This document shows, piece after piece, positions 1 to 8,790 of a DNA stretch of 64,000 nucleotides. Position numbers and translations under genes: made by a program. The notes under the pieces are model-generated. The model was given only the letters and a program-made list of their open reading frames with translations. It ran no database searches and was not told the DNA's origin. Positions within the stretch are counted from its first letter, which is position 1. The number at the start of each line of letters is the position of its first letter. The stretch comes from Kumtagia ephedrae (lineage in GTDB: Bacteria > Pseudomonadota > Alphaproteobacteria > Rhizobiales > Rhizobiaceae), in the NCBI RefSeq assembly GCF_003012745.1, contig NZ_PXYK01000031.1:1-64000 (forward strand), written 5' to 3'.

Positions 1-1
1 C

Positions 2-118
2 CAGAAACGATCGATCGAGGACACATGGCGACATATCGGCCACCTCGTCGCCACCATCGACCCCGGCGAATGCGACAACTACTTCGCAAACGCAGGCTAC
101 GCTTCCGTCAAATCATGA
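2..118 (+). pseudogene. IS630-family transposase, C-terminal end only
   Basis: The first frame open from the window edge encodes 38 residues ending at TGA (116-118). It reads like the C-terminus of IS630-family DDE transposases: a W-R-H-I-G helix, then a C-x-N-Y-F followed by A-G-Y-A ending, which is the usual tail of that family. The rest of the gene lies outside the window, so it may be intact or a remnant. No clear terminal inverted repeat was recognised in the about 95 bases after the stop. It marks mobile DNA beside the RTX gene. Confidence 0.6.
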
Positions 119-212
119 AAGAGTCTAAGCGGCAGCGGGCATAGAAGTTACTTAAAGGCTCCGGAGAGTGACGGACCGCTCAGAGATTGAGCATGCCCAC
201 CAAAAGCACTGG

Positions 213-2321
213 TCACGCGACGGAGAAATCCGCATTGGTGAGGCTGAGGCCGACATCGAGCTTTGCGAAGAGCACGCCGGCGCCGGCACCGTTTCCGTCG
301 GCGTCGTAGTAGAGTTCGCCCGAGTCGGTCTCGTAGATGATGCGGTCGCTGGCGTCGCCGGCCAGACCGGTGGTGTTCGCCCGGAAGGCGGAAGCTGCAA
401 GCGTGCCGGGGTTCAGGGCGGTGAAGATCGCGTCCGACAGCAGGAAGCGGTCATCCGCTACGCTGAAGTCGAGGATCGTGTCGATGTTGCCGCCGCCGAG
501 TTTTGTCGCGAAGACGAATGTGTCGGCGCCGCCGAGGCCGCGCAGCTGGTCGGCCCCGCCCTTGCCCTCCAGCCGGTTGTCGCCGGAATTGCCGGTAATC
601 TCCTGTGCGAACTCGTTGCCGGTGAGGTCGATTGCGGAGGTGCCGGCCGAGCCGTTGGTTGTCATGATCTCGACGTGGACGCCTGCGCCGAGCTTGTAGT
701 CCACCGCCACCGACACCCGGTCGGCCGTCCCCGCCGCCGCGCCGGCGGCCTCGACGACGACATCCTCCGAATTGAACACGCGGTAGGTGTCGTTGCCGTC
801 GAGACCTGTCATCGTATCTGCTGCCCCGACGCCGCCGTCATGCAGAATGTTGACGCCGGCATTGCCGATGATGGTCTGTTGCAGCGCATTGCCGGTAAGG
901 TCGATCGCCAACGTGCCGCCATTCGCCGTCGTCCTCAGGGTCTCGACGTGTACCCCGGCGCCGAGAACGTAGTCGGCGCTGGTCGCCACGAGGTCGGCCT
1001 CGCCGTCGAAGGCGTCGGCGCCTTCGACGACCACATCATCGGCGCTGTCCACGAAATAGGTGTCGTTGCCGGCGAGGCCCTGCAGCGTATCCTTGCCGCC
1101 GCCGCCGCGCAGCACGTTCCTTCCGTTGTTGCCGACGATAGTCTGGTCGAAGGCGTTGCCTGTGAGGTTGATCGCACCCGTGTCGCCGTTCGACGTGGTG
1201 CGCAGCGTCTCGACCGCCGCGCCGGCGGTGAGCACATAGGTGACGCTGCTGGTGACGGTGTCGGTGCCTTCGCCAGCGACCTCAAAAATGCGATCAGCGA
1301 TATCATCGACGTGATAAAGGTCGTCTCCTGCGCCTCCAATCATTGTGTCAGCGTCAAAACCGCCGTTTATCTGATCGCTGCCGTCGCCGCCCTCAAGCAA
1401 ATCCGCGCCAAAGCCGCCGTCGAGCAGGTCCGCGCCTAAGCCGCCCTCCAGCTTGTCATTGCCAAGACCGCCGCGGATGTCGTTGTCAAAGCCGTCGCCG
1501 ACCAGCTCATCGTCGAAGGCGGAACCGATGACGTTTTCGATGCCGGTATAGAGGTCCGAGCGACCGCCGCCGAAGCCGAAGGCCTGCTCCAGCAAGACAA
1601 AGACGGCCGACGACGCGGTGGAATAATCAACGGTGTCCAGGCCGATGCCGCCCTCGAGCGTGTTGCTGCCGACGCCGCCGTCGAGCCTGTCGTTGCCGGC
1701 GCCACCGAGCAGTTGGTCGTCACCGCCATTGCCGGCAAGAAAGTTGTCAAGGCCATCGGCTATCAGCCTGTCGTTGAAATTGGAGCCGAGCAGGTTTTCG
1801 ATGTCGAAGTATCGGTCGCCATCGGCCTCGCCGGTGTTCTCCGACCGATCGAGAAGACTGGCAACGATGCCCGTTAGCGCAAACATATAGCTGGCGCTGT
1901 CGACGCCGGTTCCGCCAAAGAGCCTGTCGCCGTCACTGCCACCGTCAAGTATGTCGTCGCCGCCGCCGCCGGAAAGGCCGTTGCCACGCGAATTGCCGTG
2001 CAAGATGTCATCGAAGTTAGAGCCGTGCAGCTCCTGGATATTTATGTATGTGTCGCCGGCGGCGTCGCCGGTGTTCTCCGACGGATTGCGAAGGGTGGCG
2101 TGGACTCCGGTTGTGGCGGAACGATATGTAGCGACGTCGTCGACGTTGAAAAGGCCGCCGTCGCCGCCGCCGTCAAGCAGGTCCGCGCCCGGGCCACCGT
2201 CGAGAACGTCGCCACCATCTCCGCCGAAAAGCTCGTCATTTCCAGCAAAGCCACGGATAGAGTCGCCGCCGCCGGTGCCGTTCAGAATGTCGTCGCCATT
2301 GGTGCCTTGAATAACCGCCAT
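213..2321 (-). CDS. RTX calcium-binding repeat protein, probably type I secreted
   Basis: A 702-residue protein made almost entirely of glycine- and aspartate-rich GGxGxD-type nonapeptide repeats that bind Ca2+ and form parallel beta-rolls. Blocks of these alternate with three related modules (roughly residues 365-600), each containing a V-E-T-L-R-T-T-like strand and an I-D-L-T-G-N segment. The last about 100 residues resemble the serralysin/M10 C-terminal domain (A-D-T-F-V-F, then D-F-S-V-A-D-D-R-F). There is no N-terminal signal peptide and no catalytic domain is visible, which fits export by a type I ABC system through a C-terminal signal. No such exporter is in the window. A good ribosome site (AGGAG) precedes the ATG. 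Role unknown: adhesion, biofilm or surface layer are possible. Confidence 0.88.
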   Translation of the reverse strand: MAVIQGTNGDDILNGTGGGDSIRGFAGNDELFGGDGGDVLDGGPGADLLDGGGDGGLFNVDDVATYRSATTGVHATLRNPSENTGDAAGDTYINIQELHGSNFDDILHGNSRGNGLSGGGGDDILDGGSDGDRLFGGTGVDSASYMFALTGIVASLLDRSENTGEADGDRYFDIENLLGSNFNDRLIADGLDNFLAGNGGDDQLLGGAGNDRLDGGVGSNTLEGGIGLDTVDYSTASSAVFVLLEQAFGFGGGRSDLYTGIENVIGSAFDDELVGDGFDNDIRGGLGNDKLEGGLGADLLDGGFGADLLEGGDGSDQINGGFDADTMIGGAGDDLYHVDDIADRIFEVAGEGTDTVTSSVTYVLTAGAAVETLRTTSNGDTGAINLTGNAFDQTIVGNNGRNVLRGGGGKDTLQGLAGNDTYFVDSADDVVVEGADAFDGEADLVATSADYVLGAGVHVETLRTTANGGTLAIDLTGNALQQTIIGNAGVNILHDGGVGAADTMTGLDGNDTYRVFNSEDVVVEAAGAAAGTADRVSVAVDYKLGAGVHVEIMTTNGSAGTSAIDLTGNEFAQEITGNSGDNRLEGKGGADQLRGLGGADTFVFATKLGGGNIDTILDFSVADDRFLLSDAIFTALNPGTLAASAFRANTTGLAGDASDRIIYETDSGELYYDADGNGAGAGVLFAKLDVGLSLTNADFSVA

Positions 2322-2391
2322 TGGATTTCTCCTATTGTTTCAACCGTTCGCGCAGCCGCATCGCCGCTTGATTGCCAGTCTTTTCCGCCGT

Positions 2392-3228
2392 TCACCGAGG
2401 CGACCGTCTCGGCCGCGAATTGCCGTCGGCGTCACGATGCGCCTTGACGGCCCATGCCCGCGCGGCCAGACGGATGGGACCGTTCGATTTGAGCGCGCTG
2501 GCCAGATGCGACTTCAGAACCGCGCGGTGGCCCTCAGGAATACTGGCGCAATAGCCGGGCGCCGGCCCCGCGCCGAGCGTGAACGGCCGCCAGAATGCTT
2601 CGAAATCGAGGAAGACGGTTTCGATTTCGATCGGCTCGATGGCGAGCGAACGCAAACCGGCCGCATGACAAATCTTCGCCAGCCCGTCCCGGGTGCAGAA
2701 CGGAAAACGCCTGCGTTCGTCCAGGACGGCAGCTTCCGGATCGACTTCGGCGGCGGCCTTCCAGAAAGCGTCGATGAAGCCCACGCCGCCGCCGGGATAG
2801 TCCCAGACGTAGAAGGACAGCCATCCGTCCGGCTTCAGAACACGCTGCATTTCGGCGAGAGCCGACGGCCGGTCCGGGACGAAGTTCAGCACGAGCGCGG
2901 CGGCGACGACGTCCATGCTTGCATCATCGGCCGGAAGGCCTTGCCCGCTCGCCGCCTCGAAGCGGACTCTCCGGTCATCGATCGTCGAACGAGCATGCGC
3001 AAGGAAGGCATCCGACGGATCGGTCGACAGAAGCGAGCGCGGTCCGCAATGGGAAAGGATGGCCTCGGTCAGCGCGCCGGTGCCGCAGCCAACCTCGAGC
3101 CAGGCGGCATCGCGCGGCGGTGCCAGCCATTCGACGTATTTCGCCGCGATCTGCCGGCTCCAGCGGCCCATATAGTGCTCGTAGTTCTGTCCCGCGTTCC
3201 ATGCATCGAATCCGGCGATATCGTTCAT
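2392..3228 (-). CDS. Class I SAM-dependent methyltransferase
   Basis: A 278-residue Methyltransf_11/UbiE-like enzyme. The SAM-binding motif I, E-V-G-C-G-T-G, lies near residues 45-51, and a motif like M-D-V-V-A-A-A-L-V-L-N-F-V-P-D follows at the post-I/motif II position. An upstream in-frame ATG would add 15 residues, but the ATG at 3228 is preceded by GAGGAAGA and matches the expected M-N-D-I-A-G-F start, so the shorter form is chosen. The substrate cannot be deduced. It lies alone between the RTX gene and the hydrolase/MddA pair, on the same strand. Confidence 0.85.
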   Translation of the reverse strand: MNDIAGFDAWNAGQNYEHYMGRWSRQIAAKYVEWLAPPRDAAWLEVGCGTGALTEAILSHCGPRSLLSTDPSDAFLAHARSTIDDRRVRFEAASGQGLPADDASMDVVAAALVLNFVPDRPSALAEMQRVLKPDGWLSFYVWDYPGGGVGFIDAFWKAAAEVDPEAAVLDERRRFPFCTRDGLAKICHAAGLRSLAIEPIEIETVFLDFEAFWRPFTLGAGPAPGYCASIPEGHRAVLKSHLASALKSNGPIRLAARAWAVKAHRDADGNSRPRRSPR

Positions 3229-3324
3229 CTTCTTCCTCGGGTGCGGCTGACAGAGCGGACATTCTCGCGGCACATCGCATGACTTGAAGGCAGCGGACCA
3301 AGCAGGGTTTCAAAATCCTCCCGC

Positions 3325-4065
3325 CTATTCGGCGGGATTGCGGCCGGGCCATGGGATCAGCATTCCCACCTGCTTGCGATAGCGGCGGTATTGATCGCCG
3401 AACAGGGCGACGAGATCCCGCTCCTCAAGGAAAATGCCGAGCAGGATGTAACCCGTGCTGCCGGTCGAAAAGAGCAGATGCCCCCACGTCATCGACGGCG
3501 TCGCCCAAAAGGCCAGCAGGAAGCCGACATAGATCGGGTGGCGGACCCACTTGTAGAAGAACGGCGTCTTGAAAACCGGAGCGGGCGCTTGCTTCTTGCG
3601 CGACGCCGCGAAGACCTGCGCCAGGCCGAACATCTCGAAATGATCGATCAGGTGCGTGCTGATCGCCAAAATCGCCCAGCCGAGCCAGAACACGCCGTTG
3701 ATGACAGCGATCCAGACGGCGTCTTCGACCGACCAGACTAGCCCGGGAATCGGTCGCCATTGCCAGTAAAGCAGCATGAGGACAAGGCTCGCCAACAGCA
3801 CGTAGGTGCTGCGCTCGACCGATTTCGGTACGATCCGGGTCCACAGCCGCTTGAAGGCCGGGCGCGCCATGACGCTGTGCTGCGCGGCGAACAGACCGAG
3901 CAGCAAGACGTTGACGATCACCGCCTCGACCGGGCTCCCGGCGGCGCCGGAGTCGATGGATTTCGGGACGACGACATTGCCGACGAAGCCGATCGCGTAG
4001 AGGAACGAGCCGAGAAATATGGCGTATGCGGCGACGCCGTAAAGAACTGCGGTCACGCCTGCCAT
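3325..4065 (-). CDS. mddA: MddA/NnrU-like membrane S-methyltransferase
   Basis: A 246-residue multi-spanning membrane protein (about five hydrophobic segments) of the isoprenylcysteine-carboxyl-methyltransferase/NnrU superfamily. It has the hallmark R-H-P-I-Y-V-G-F motif after a charged loop and an E-E-R-D-L segment followed by the Y-R-R-Y-R-K-Q-V tail. The overall pattern, including A-Q-H-S-V-M-A-R-P near residue 65, resembles methanethiol S-methyltransferase, which makes dimethylsulfide from methanethiol with SAM. The start has a strong AGGAGG ribosome site and lies three bases after the upstream hydrolase stop, so the two are almost surely co-transcribed. The specific methanethiol role is family inference. 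Confidence 0.75.
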   Translation of the reverse strand: MAGVTAVLYGVAAYAIFLGSFLYAIGFVGNVVVPKSIDSGAAGSPVEAVIVNVLLLGLFAAQHSVMARPAFKRLWTRIVPKSVERSTYVLLASLVLMLLYWQWRPIPGLVWSVEDAVWIAVINGVFWLGWAILAISTHLIDHFEMFGLAQVFAASRKKQAPAPVFKTPFFYKWVRHPIYVGFLLAFWATPSMTWGHLLFSTGSTGYILLGIFLEERDLVALFGDQYRRYRKQVGMLIPWPGRNPAE

Positions 4066-4068
4066 GGC

Positions 4069-4875
4069 TCAGCCTCCTAGCCCTGTGTTGCGGGTGCTGA
4101 CACAGCCGAGGAATTCGTCGACGGCCGGCCCGATCGGCTCGACATCGAGAAAGGCCGTCACATGATTCTTGCCGACAAGCGGCAGAAACTCGCCTCCGGC
4201 CAGTTCTGCGAACTTTCGGATGGCGTCGCATCGGGGATCGAGCGTGCCGGCGATCGCCAGCACCGGTATGCCAAGTCCCGCAAGGGCTGCCGAGAAATCA
4301 GGTCTGTCCCTGGCAAGGCTTGCCTGAACGGCGGCGAGATCGTTACCTCGGATGCGTCGGCAGCTATCCGGCGAAAGGTCAGGTGCCAATTGCTTCAGGA
4401 AAGCAAGCCACGCCTCGAAGTTGTCCTCGAGTGTGGCTCGCAAGAGGGTCAGGTCCTCGGCGAAGGGATGCGCGCCGTTGACAATCAGTGCACTGACGCG
4501 GTCCGGGTGGTACACGGCGGTGGCGAGTGCGATGACGCCGCCCATCGAATGCCCCACGAGCGCGGCGCGGCGAATGCCGGCATGGTCGAGGACGGCAACG
4601 ATATCCGCCGCCCGCCTGCGGCCCGAATAGGCGGCCGGATCGTGCGGCTTGCCGCTGCCGCCATGGCCGCGGCAATCGACGAGGATCAGCCGCCGTTCGC
4701 GCTGCAGGAAATGCTCGACATAACCGGCCTCATGCCAGCACTCACGGCTTTCGGTTACGCCGTGTAGCAGCACAAGCGGCTCGCCGCGGCCGAGGTCTTC
4801 ATAAACGATCGAAACGCCGTCCTCGGCAACCGCCTCGCAAATGCAGCGAGATGTGGAAGTATTGACCAGTGACAT
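4069..4875 (-). CDS. Alpha/beta hydrolase
   Basis: A 268-residue alpha/beta-hydrolase-fold enzyme. The nucleophile elbow is G-H-S-M-G-G, the oxyanion region V-L-L-H-G-V, and the probable catalytic His is in G-K-N-H-V-T near the C-terminus; the Asp is likely in A-G-T-L-D-P. A longer frame adds 25 residues upstream, but the ATG at 4875 has GGAG six bases before it and begins just ahead of conserved sequence. It is the first gene of a two-gene leftward operon with mddA and is divergent from the BTAD-hydrolase fusion at 4983, which is a plausible regulator. Substrate (ester, lactone or epoxide) unknown. Confidence 0.85.
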   Translation of the reverse strand: MSLVNTSTSRCICEAVAEDGVSIVYEDLGRGEPLVLLHGVTESRECWHEAGYVEHFLQRERRLILVDCRGHGGSGKPHDPAAYSGRRRAADIVAVLDHAGIRRAALVGHSMGGVIALATAVYHPDRVSALIVNGAHPFAEDLTLLRATLEDNFEAWLAFLKQLAPDLSPDSCRRIRGNDLAAVQASLARDRPDFSAALAGLGIPVLAIAGTLDPRCDAIRKFAELAGGEFLPLVGKNHVTAFLDVEPIGPAVDEFLGCVSTRNTGLGG

Positions 4876-4982
4876 TTCTCGCTCCAGAAAACTCTGCAGG
4901 CGTGATCGGCCCGGAGTTGAACCAATAAGCGGCCGGCGTCCCCTCAGCATCCCCTGGCTGTGGACTTTTCGCGTGCGGACCG

Positions 4983-6524
4983 ATGGAGCGATTGGAGTTT
5001 CGGGTTCTGGGCTTTCCGGAGTTCCGCATGAACGGGCGGCGGGTGGAGCTTGCCCTGCGCAAGGCGGCCGCGCTCCTCATCTTTCTTGCCGAGGCCGCTG
5101 GACCCGTCGCGCGCGACATCGCGGTCACGCTGCTGTGGCCCGAAGCCGACGAAGAGACTGCTCGGGCGCGTCTCAGGCGTACCCTTTACAAGATCCGGGT
5201 CGCCTTTGGCAGCGAGATCGTCAGCGCGAGCGGAACGTCCCTCAGCCTGCACCCGGCGCTTTCCGTCGAGATCGACTCCAAGGCATTCGAGTACGCCTGC
5301 GACCGCGGCCCTCTTGGAACGGCGACCAACACCTACACGAGCGATTTTCTTGCGGGTTTCTCCCTGCCGGATTGTCAGGAATTCGAGGAATGGGCGTTCT
5401 TCAGGCGAGAGGCCTTGCGCAGCCGCCTGACACAGGCGCTGGAGCGTCTGATCGAAACGCAACTCGCCGACGGCGAGGCTCGTACTGCGGTTGTGCATGC
5501 GACGCGTCTGGTGGGACTGGATCCGTTAAGCGAAAGCGCACACCGCCATCTGATCCGCGCAAACCTGGCGGCCGGTGACAGGGCGGCAGCCGAGCGCCAG
5601 CTCGAAGCATGCGCCCGGCGCCTGCGAGATGAGCTCGGCGTGCCCCTTGATCCTGCTACCGTTGCCTTGTTGCAAGAGCCAAGCAAGGCCATTGAAACGC
5701 CGCGAACGCGTTATGTCGAAGTGGAAGGTATCCATCTCGCGTACCAGACCGTCGGCAATGGTCCGCCGGATATCGTGCTCGTTCCCGGCTTCGTTTCGCA
5801 TGTGGAGCGGATCTGGGAAGACAGCCGCTGCCGTTCGTGGATCGAGGCGGTTTCGGGTATCGGTCGCCTGATCCTGTTCGACCGGCGCGGCGTCGGCCTT
5901 TCCGACCGCGTCGGGGCGCGTCCAACCGTCGACGCGACCGCAAAGGACATAGCGGCGGTGATGGACGCGGCCGGGAGCCGCCGCGCTCTGATCATCGGCT
6001 CTTCAGAGGGCGGACCCGGCTGCATCCGCTTTGCGGTCGACCATCCCGATCGCCTGGTCGGGCTCGTTCTCTGGGGATCCATGGCCAAAGGCAGCTATGC
6101 GCCCGACTACCCCTTCGCCTTGACCGCCGAGCAATACGAGCTCTGGAAGCGACGCCTGATCGCCAACTGGGGTGGACCGGCCGAGATCGAGACCTTTGCC
6201 CCGAGCCTCGTCGGAGACCGCCAGGCGGAAGCCTGGTGGGCCGGGTTGCTGAGGGCGGCCTCCAGCCCAGGCGCTGTGACGGGCGTGCTCGAAGCGCTGC
6301 GCGACACCGACGTCCGCCATCTGCTTGCAAGTGTCTCGGTCCCAACACTGGTGCTGCATCGCTCGGGCGACCGCGCGGTCCGCTCGGAGGCGGGTCGTTT
6401 CCTTGCTGCGAAGATATCCGGAGCGCGGTTCCTGGAGGTCGCCGGTGACGACCACTGGTTCTGGGTCGGCGACCAGGAGCCGCTTCTCCGCAGCATCAAG
6501 GAGCTAGCGAGACGCCATCGCTGA
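4983..6524 (+). CDS. BTAD/SARP-like regulator fused to alpha/beta hydrolase
   Basis: A 513-residue two-part protein. Residues about 1-95 look like an OmpR/SARP-type winged helix, residues about 100-240 are an all-helical bacterial transcriptional activation domain (BTAD) with TPR-like pairs ending in E-L-G-V-P-L-D-P, and residues about 245-513 are a complete alpha/beta hydrolase. The hydrolase keeps its triad: Ser341 in G-S-S-E-G-G, Asp463 in S-G-D-R and His491 in D-D-H-W. The join suggests a DNA-binding regulator that senses or processes a ligand through a hydrolase domain. It is divergent from the hydrolase/mddA operon, with about 107 bp between starts, and may control it. Similar fusions exist in databases from general knowledge, but their ligands are mostly unknown. 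Confidence 0.82.
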   Translation: MERLEFRVLGFPEFRMNGRRVELALRKAAALLIFLAEAAGPVARDIAVTLLWPEADEETARARLRRTLYKIRVAFGSEIVSASGTSLSLHPALSVEIDSKAFEYACDRGPLGTATNTYTSDFLAGFSLPDCQEFEEWAFFRREALRSRLTQALERLIETQLADGEARTAVVHATRLVGLDPLSESAHRHLIRANLAAGDRAAAERQLEACARRLRDELGVPLDPATVALLQEPSKAIETPRTRYVEVEGIHLAYQTVGNGPPDIVLVPGFVSHVERIWEDSRCRSWIEAVSGIGRLILFDRRGVGLSDRVGARPTVDATAKDIAAVMDAAGSRRALIIGSSEGGPGCIRFAVDHPDRLVGLVLWGSMAKGSYAPDYPFALTAEQYELWKRRLIANWGGPAEIETFAPSLVGDRQAEAWWAGLLRAASSPGAVTGVLEALRDTDVRHLLASVSVPTLVLHRSGDRAVRSEAGRFLAAKISGARFLEVAGDDHWFWVGDQEPLLRSIKELARRHR

Positions 6525-6755
6525 TGGCTCAGGCAGCGCGCGCCCGCGCAGTGTCAACGTATGAGAGCGGGGTCCGGCGTCACCGCCCTCGCCGACGCCG
6601 GCGAGGTAGCCGCGGTGGGGCAACCAGGCTGCGGACGATCCTGTTCGAGGAGGCGGCGCGCCGCTCGGAACCTCCTCCCCGCCGAGCAAGGGGCACAAAG
6701 GCGAGGAGGCTCCCTGCTCGCGCGCGCCTTCGGCGTATCTGAGCCTCCGAGTTCA

Positions 6756-6872
6756 TCATTTTATCAGCGCGACCCCGCTAGTCGCCTCGTAAAAAGCGAC
6801 AGCGCCAGCGGCAGTCGAAAGCAGGATGCCGATGACGAGGGCAGCAATTAGGATGGGTGATTCGTCTTTCAT
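6756..6872 (-). CDS. Possible small single-span membrane protein
   Basis: An open frame of 38 codons with an ATG start. After a charged start (M-K-D-E-S-P) it encodes one hydrophobic helix (I-L-I-A-A-L-V-I-G-I-L-L-S-T-A-A-G-A), then a short polar tail. The composition is typical of small inner-membrane proteins. There is no clear Shine-Dalgarno sequence, so it may equally be a chance frame. It lies in an otherwise gene-free stretch with an efflux-adaptor remnant, so it could also be a relic. Confidence 0.35.
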   Translation of the reverse strand: MKDESPILIAALVIGILLSTAAGAVAFYEATSGVALIK

Positions 6873-7011
6873 GTGCCGTGTCTCAAAAAAGGCCGGCCGA
6901 CAATCAGTTCCCATTGTCTGGGGGCACAAGGGACCGTGCCGTCCGTCGCATCGATTTGCAACAATTGGATAACGAATCTAGGCGGCAGAGGCCGCTGCGC
7001 TCACCCCGCGA

Positions 7012-7218
7012 ATGCGCCCAGCAAAAGCAGGATGCCGAGTCGTTGGCAAGGACAATATGGCGAGCAGCGCCTGGTCTCGCAAGGACCCCGTCGACGGCGG
7101 CCTCGTCGCGCTGTCTTCAGGCGTTTCTGAAGGCGATCAGGTGATCGCCGGCAATCTTCAGAAGATATTCCGGGCGCGCCCAACCGATGCCGGAGGAAAA
7201 GCCGCAGCTCTAGGATGA
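7012..7218 (+). pseudogene. Remnant of RND efflux membrane-fusion protein C-terminus
   Basis: About 60 codons resemble the C-terminal beta-barrel/membrane-proximal end of RND-type periplasmic adaptor proteins: V-V-G-K-D-N, then G-G-L-V-A-L-S-S-G-V-S-E-G-D-Q-V-I, then the G-N-L-Q-K-I ending. Family members normally have about 350-400 residues, and nothing upstream in any frame continues the homology, so this is a fragment. The flanking 6525-7011 contains no other recognisable gene except the possible 38-codon frame. It implies past deletion or rearrangement here. The call rests on a short similarity. Confidence 0.45.
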
Positions 7219-7261
7219 ACTGGCCCGCCGCGGCGTCAGTTCCCCGGCAGTTGGAGCCATC

Positions 7262-8023
7262 TTATTGCCACCAGACCAGTCGTCGGTCGATCTGCACAAG
7301 CAGGCCGTAGAGCGCCAGGCTGACTGCCGAGGATAGGAGGATGGCTGCCCAGACGGTAAGCGAGTCCATTTCGGCCGTTCCGCGGTAGACGATCTGGCCG
7401 ATGCCTTTGTAAGCCCCCAGCATTTCGGCCACGATCACGGCGATCGTGCTTCTGGCGAGGCCTATGCGCAGGCCGGTCACGATGGACGGCATTGCGGCCG
7501 GCAGGCGCAGGCGCCACAGGATCGCCAGCCGGCCCGCGCCGAAACTGCGCAGCAGGTTTACCTGTCCGTCCTCGGTGCGCGTGAACCCTTCGAGGGCGGC
7601 GAGCAGCACCGCGAAGCTGACGGCGAGCGCCGCTATCGCGATCTTCGAGGCCGGCCCCATGCCGAACCACAGCAGCGCCAGCGGCACGAAGGCGATCGAC
7701 GGCACCGTGTTGAGCGCGACGACCAGCGGCAGCAGAAGTGCCTCGAGGGGCGGCATCAGCAGGAACAGGCAGGCGAGCGCCAGCCCAATCGCCGCGCCGA
7801 CCGCAAAGCCTGACAGGGCCTCGAAGGTGGTCAGCCACAGCCCATCGGCGAGCTGCGGAAAACGCTGGACTGCGGCGGCTATGATGCCGGTCGGGCTTGG
7901 CAGCACATATTGCGGCACCTCGCCGAAGGCGACGGCCGCCTCCCAGGCGAAGCCGAAGACGAGAGCCGCGAAGAGAACGGGCAGGCACGCGTTGAGTAGC
8001 GCATTCAAGCGGGACGCCACCAT
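7262..8023 (-). CDS. ABC importer permease (SsuC/ThiX type), importer A
   Basis: A 253-residue integral membrane permease of the BPD_transp_1 family, with about six membrane helices and an EAA-like loop (R-S-F-G-A-G-R-L-A-I-L-W-R-L-R-L-P). The ATG at 8023 has AAAGGAAA eight bases upstream; a longer frame with 20 extra residues has no support. It overlaps the preceding permease by 19 bases and closes an operon (broken binding protein, permease, permease) paralogous to the intact set at 26958-29523. Importer A has no ATPase gene next to it, so it may share the one at 25200 or be decaying. Confidence 0.85.
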   Translation of the reverse strand: MVASRLNALLNACLPVLFAALVFGFAWEAAVAFGEVPQYVLPSPTGIIAAAVQRFPQLADGLWLTTFEALSGFAVGAAIGLALACLFLLMPPLEALLLPLVVALNTVPSIAFVPLALLWFGMGPASKIAIAALAVSFAVLLAALEGFTRTEDGQVNLLRSFGAGRLAILWRLRLPAAMPSIVTGLRIGLARSTIAVIVAEMLGAYKGIGQIVYRGTAEMDSLTVWAAILLSSAVSLALYGLLVQIDRRLVWWQ

Positions 8024-8754
8024 ACGTATTTCCTTTCGATGACGGCGAGCAGGCCGTAGAGCAAGGTGCCGAGCAGGCCGCACACGACGATCAGCACCCA
8101 GATGCGCTCGACCTGCTCGAAATAGAGCGCCTGCAGCAGCATCACGCCGAGGCCGACGGTGTCACCGAACCATTCGCCGACGATCGCGCCGATCAGGCTC
8201 AGCGAGACGGCGAGCTTCAGGCCCGTGAAGATGGACGGAAGGGCGGTCGGCAGCGCGAGCCGCCAGAAGATTTGCGTCCGCGTCGCACCGAAGCTGCGGA
8301 AGAGGGCGACGCGATTGCCGTCGACCGCTTGCAAGCCGCGCAGGGTCGACACCGCGACGGGGAAGAAGGAGAGATAGAGCGCAATCACCACTTTGGAGAG
8401 CAGGCTGTTGCCGAACCAGATGACGACGACCGCGCCGAAGGCGATAACCGGCACGCTCTGCAGCGCGACGAAAAACGGCAGCACCGAGCGTTCAAGCACC
8501 CGGCTGCCGGCGAAGGCCATGCCGCAGGCGATGCCGAGCGCGGCACCGGCGAGAAAGCCCAGGACGGCCTCGGCGAGCGTGCGCAGAAAGCTTGCGAGGA
8601 GTTCCGGCCAGACCGCGGCGGCGTCCGCGGCGACGCGCCCGAGCGGCGGCAGATAGCGCGGCGGAACGCCGAGCAGCGGCACGAGGACGAGCCATGCAAG
8701 CCCGACGATGAGCAGGGCGGTGGCGGGATGCGCGAGCGTGAGGTGTCGCTTCAT
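8005..8754 (-). CDS. ABC importer permease (SsuC/ThiX type), importer A
   Basis: A 249-residue permease of the nitrate/sulfonate/thiamine-precursor importer family with the loop R-S-F-G-A-T-R-T-Q-I-F-W-R-L and a conserved G-A-I-V-G-E-W-F-G-D-T segment also found in its paralogue at 27968. The start ATG at 8754 follows GGAG; the longer open frame runs into an upstream palindromic repeat and is rejected. It is translationally coupled to the second permease. Because the binding protein upstream carries a nonsense codon, this permease may no longer have its dedicated partner. Confidence 0.85.
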   Translation of the reverse strand: MKRHLTLAHPATALLIVGLAWLVLVPLLGVPPRYLPPLGRVAADAAAVWPELLASFLRTLAEAVLGFLAGAALGIACGMAFAGSRVLERSVLPFFVALQSVPVIAFGAVVVIWFGNSLLSKVVIALYLSFFPVAVSTLRGLQAVDGNRVALFRSFGATRTQIFWRLALPTALPSIFTGLKLAVSLSLIGAIVGEWFGDTVGLGVMLLQALYFEQVERIWVLIVVCGLLGTLLYGLLAVIERKYVWWRPA

Positions 8755-8790
8755 GGAAACTCCGTGGCGGAAACGCCCGGCGGGTTCATA

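Noticed and set aside
168-1439. Long plus-strand frame of 423 codons
   Set aside because: Antisense to the RTX gene; valine/glycine-rich composition reflects the repeat pattern, with no family features.
213-2321. Repeats possibly a CRISPR or DNA satellite
   Set aside because: They are codon-phased GGxGxD protein repeats, varied at DNA level, with no spacers.
6524-6851. Several small frames with Arg/Gly-rich products
   Set aside because: No start signal or similarity; only the 38-codon hydrophobic frame on the minus strand was kept, at low confidence.
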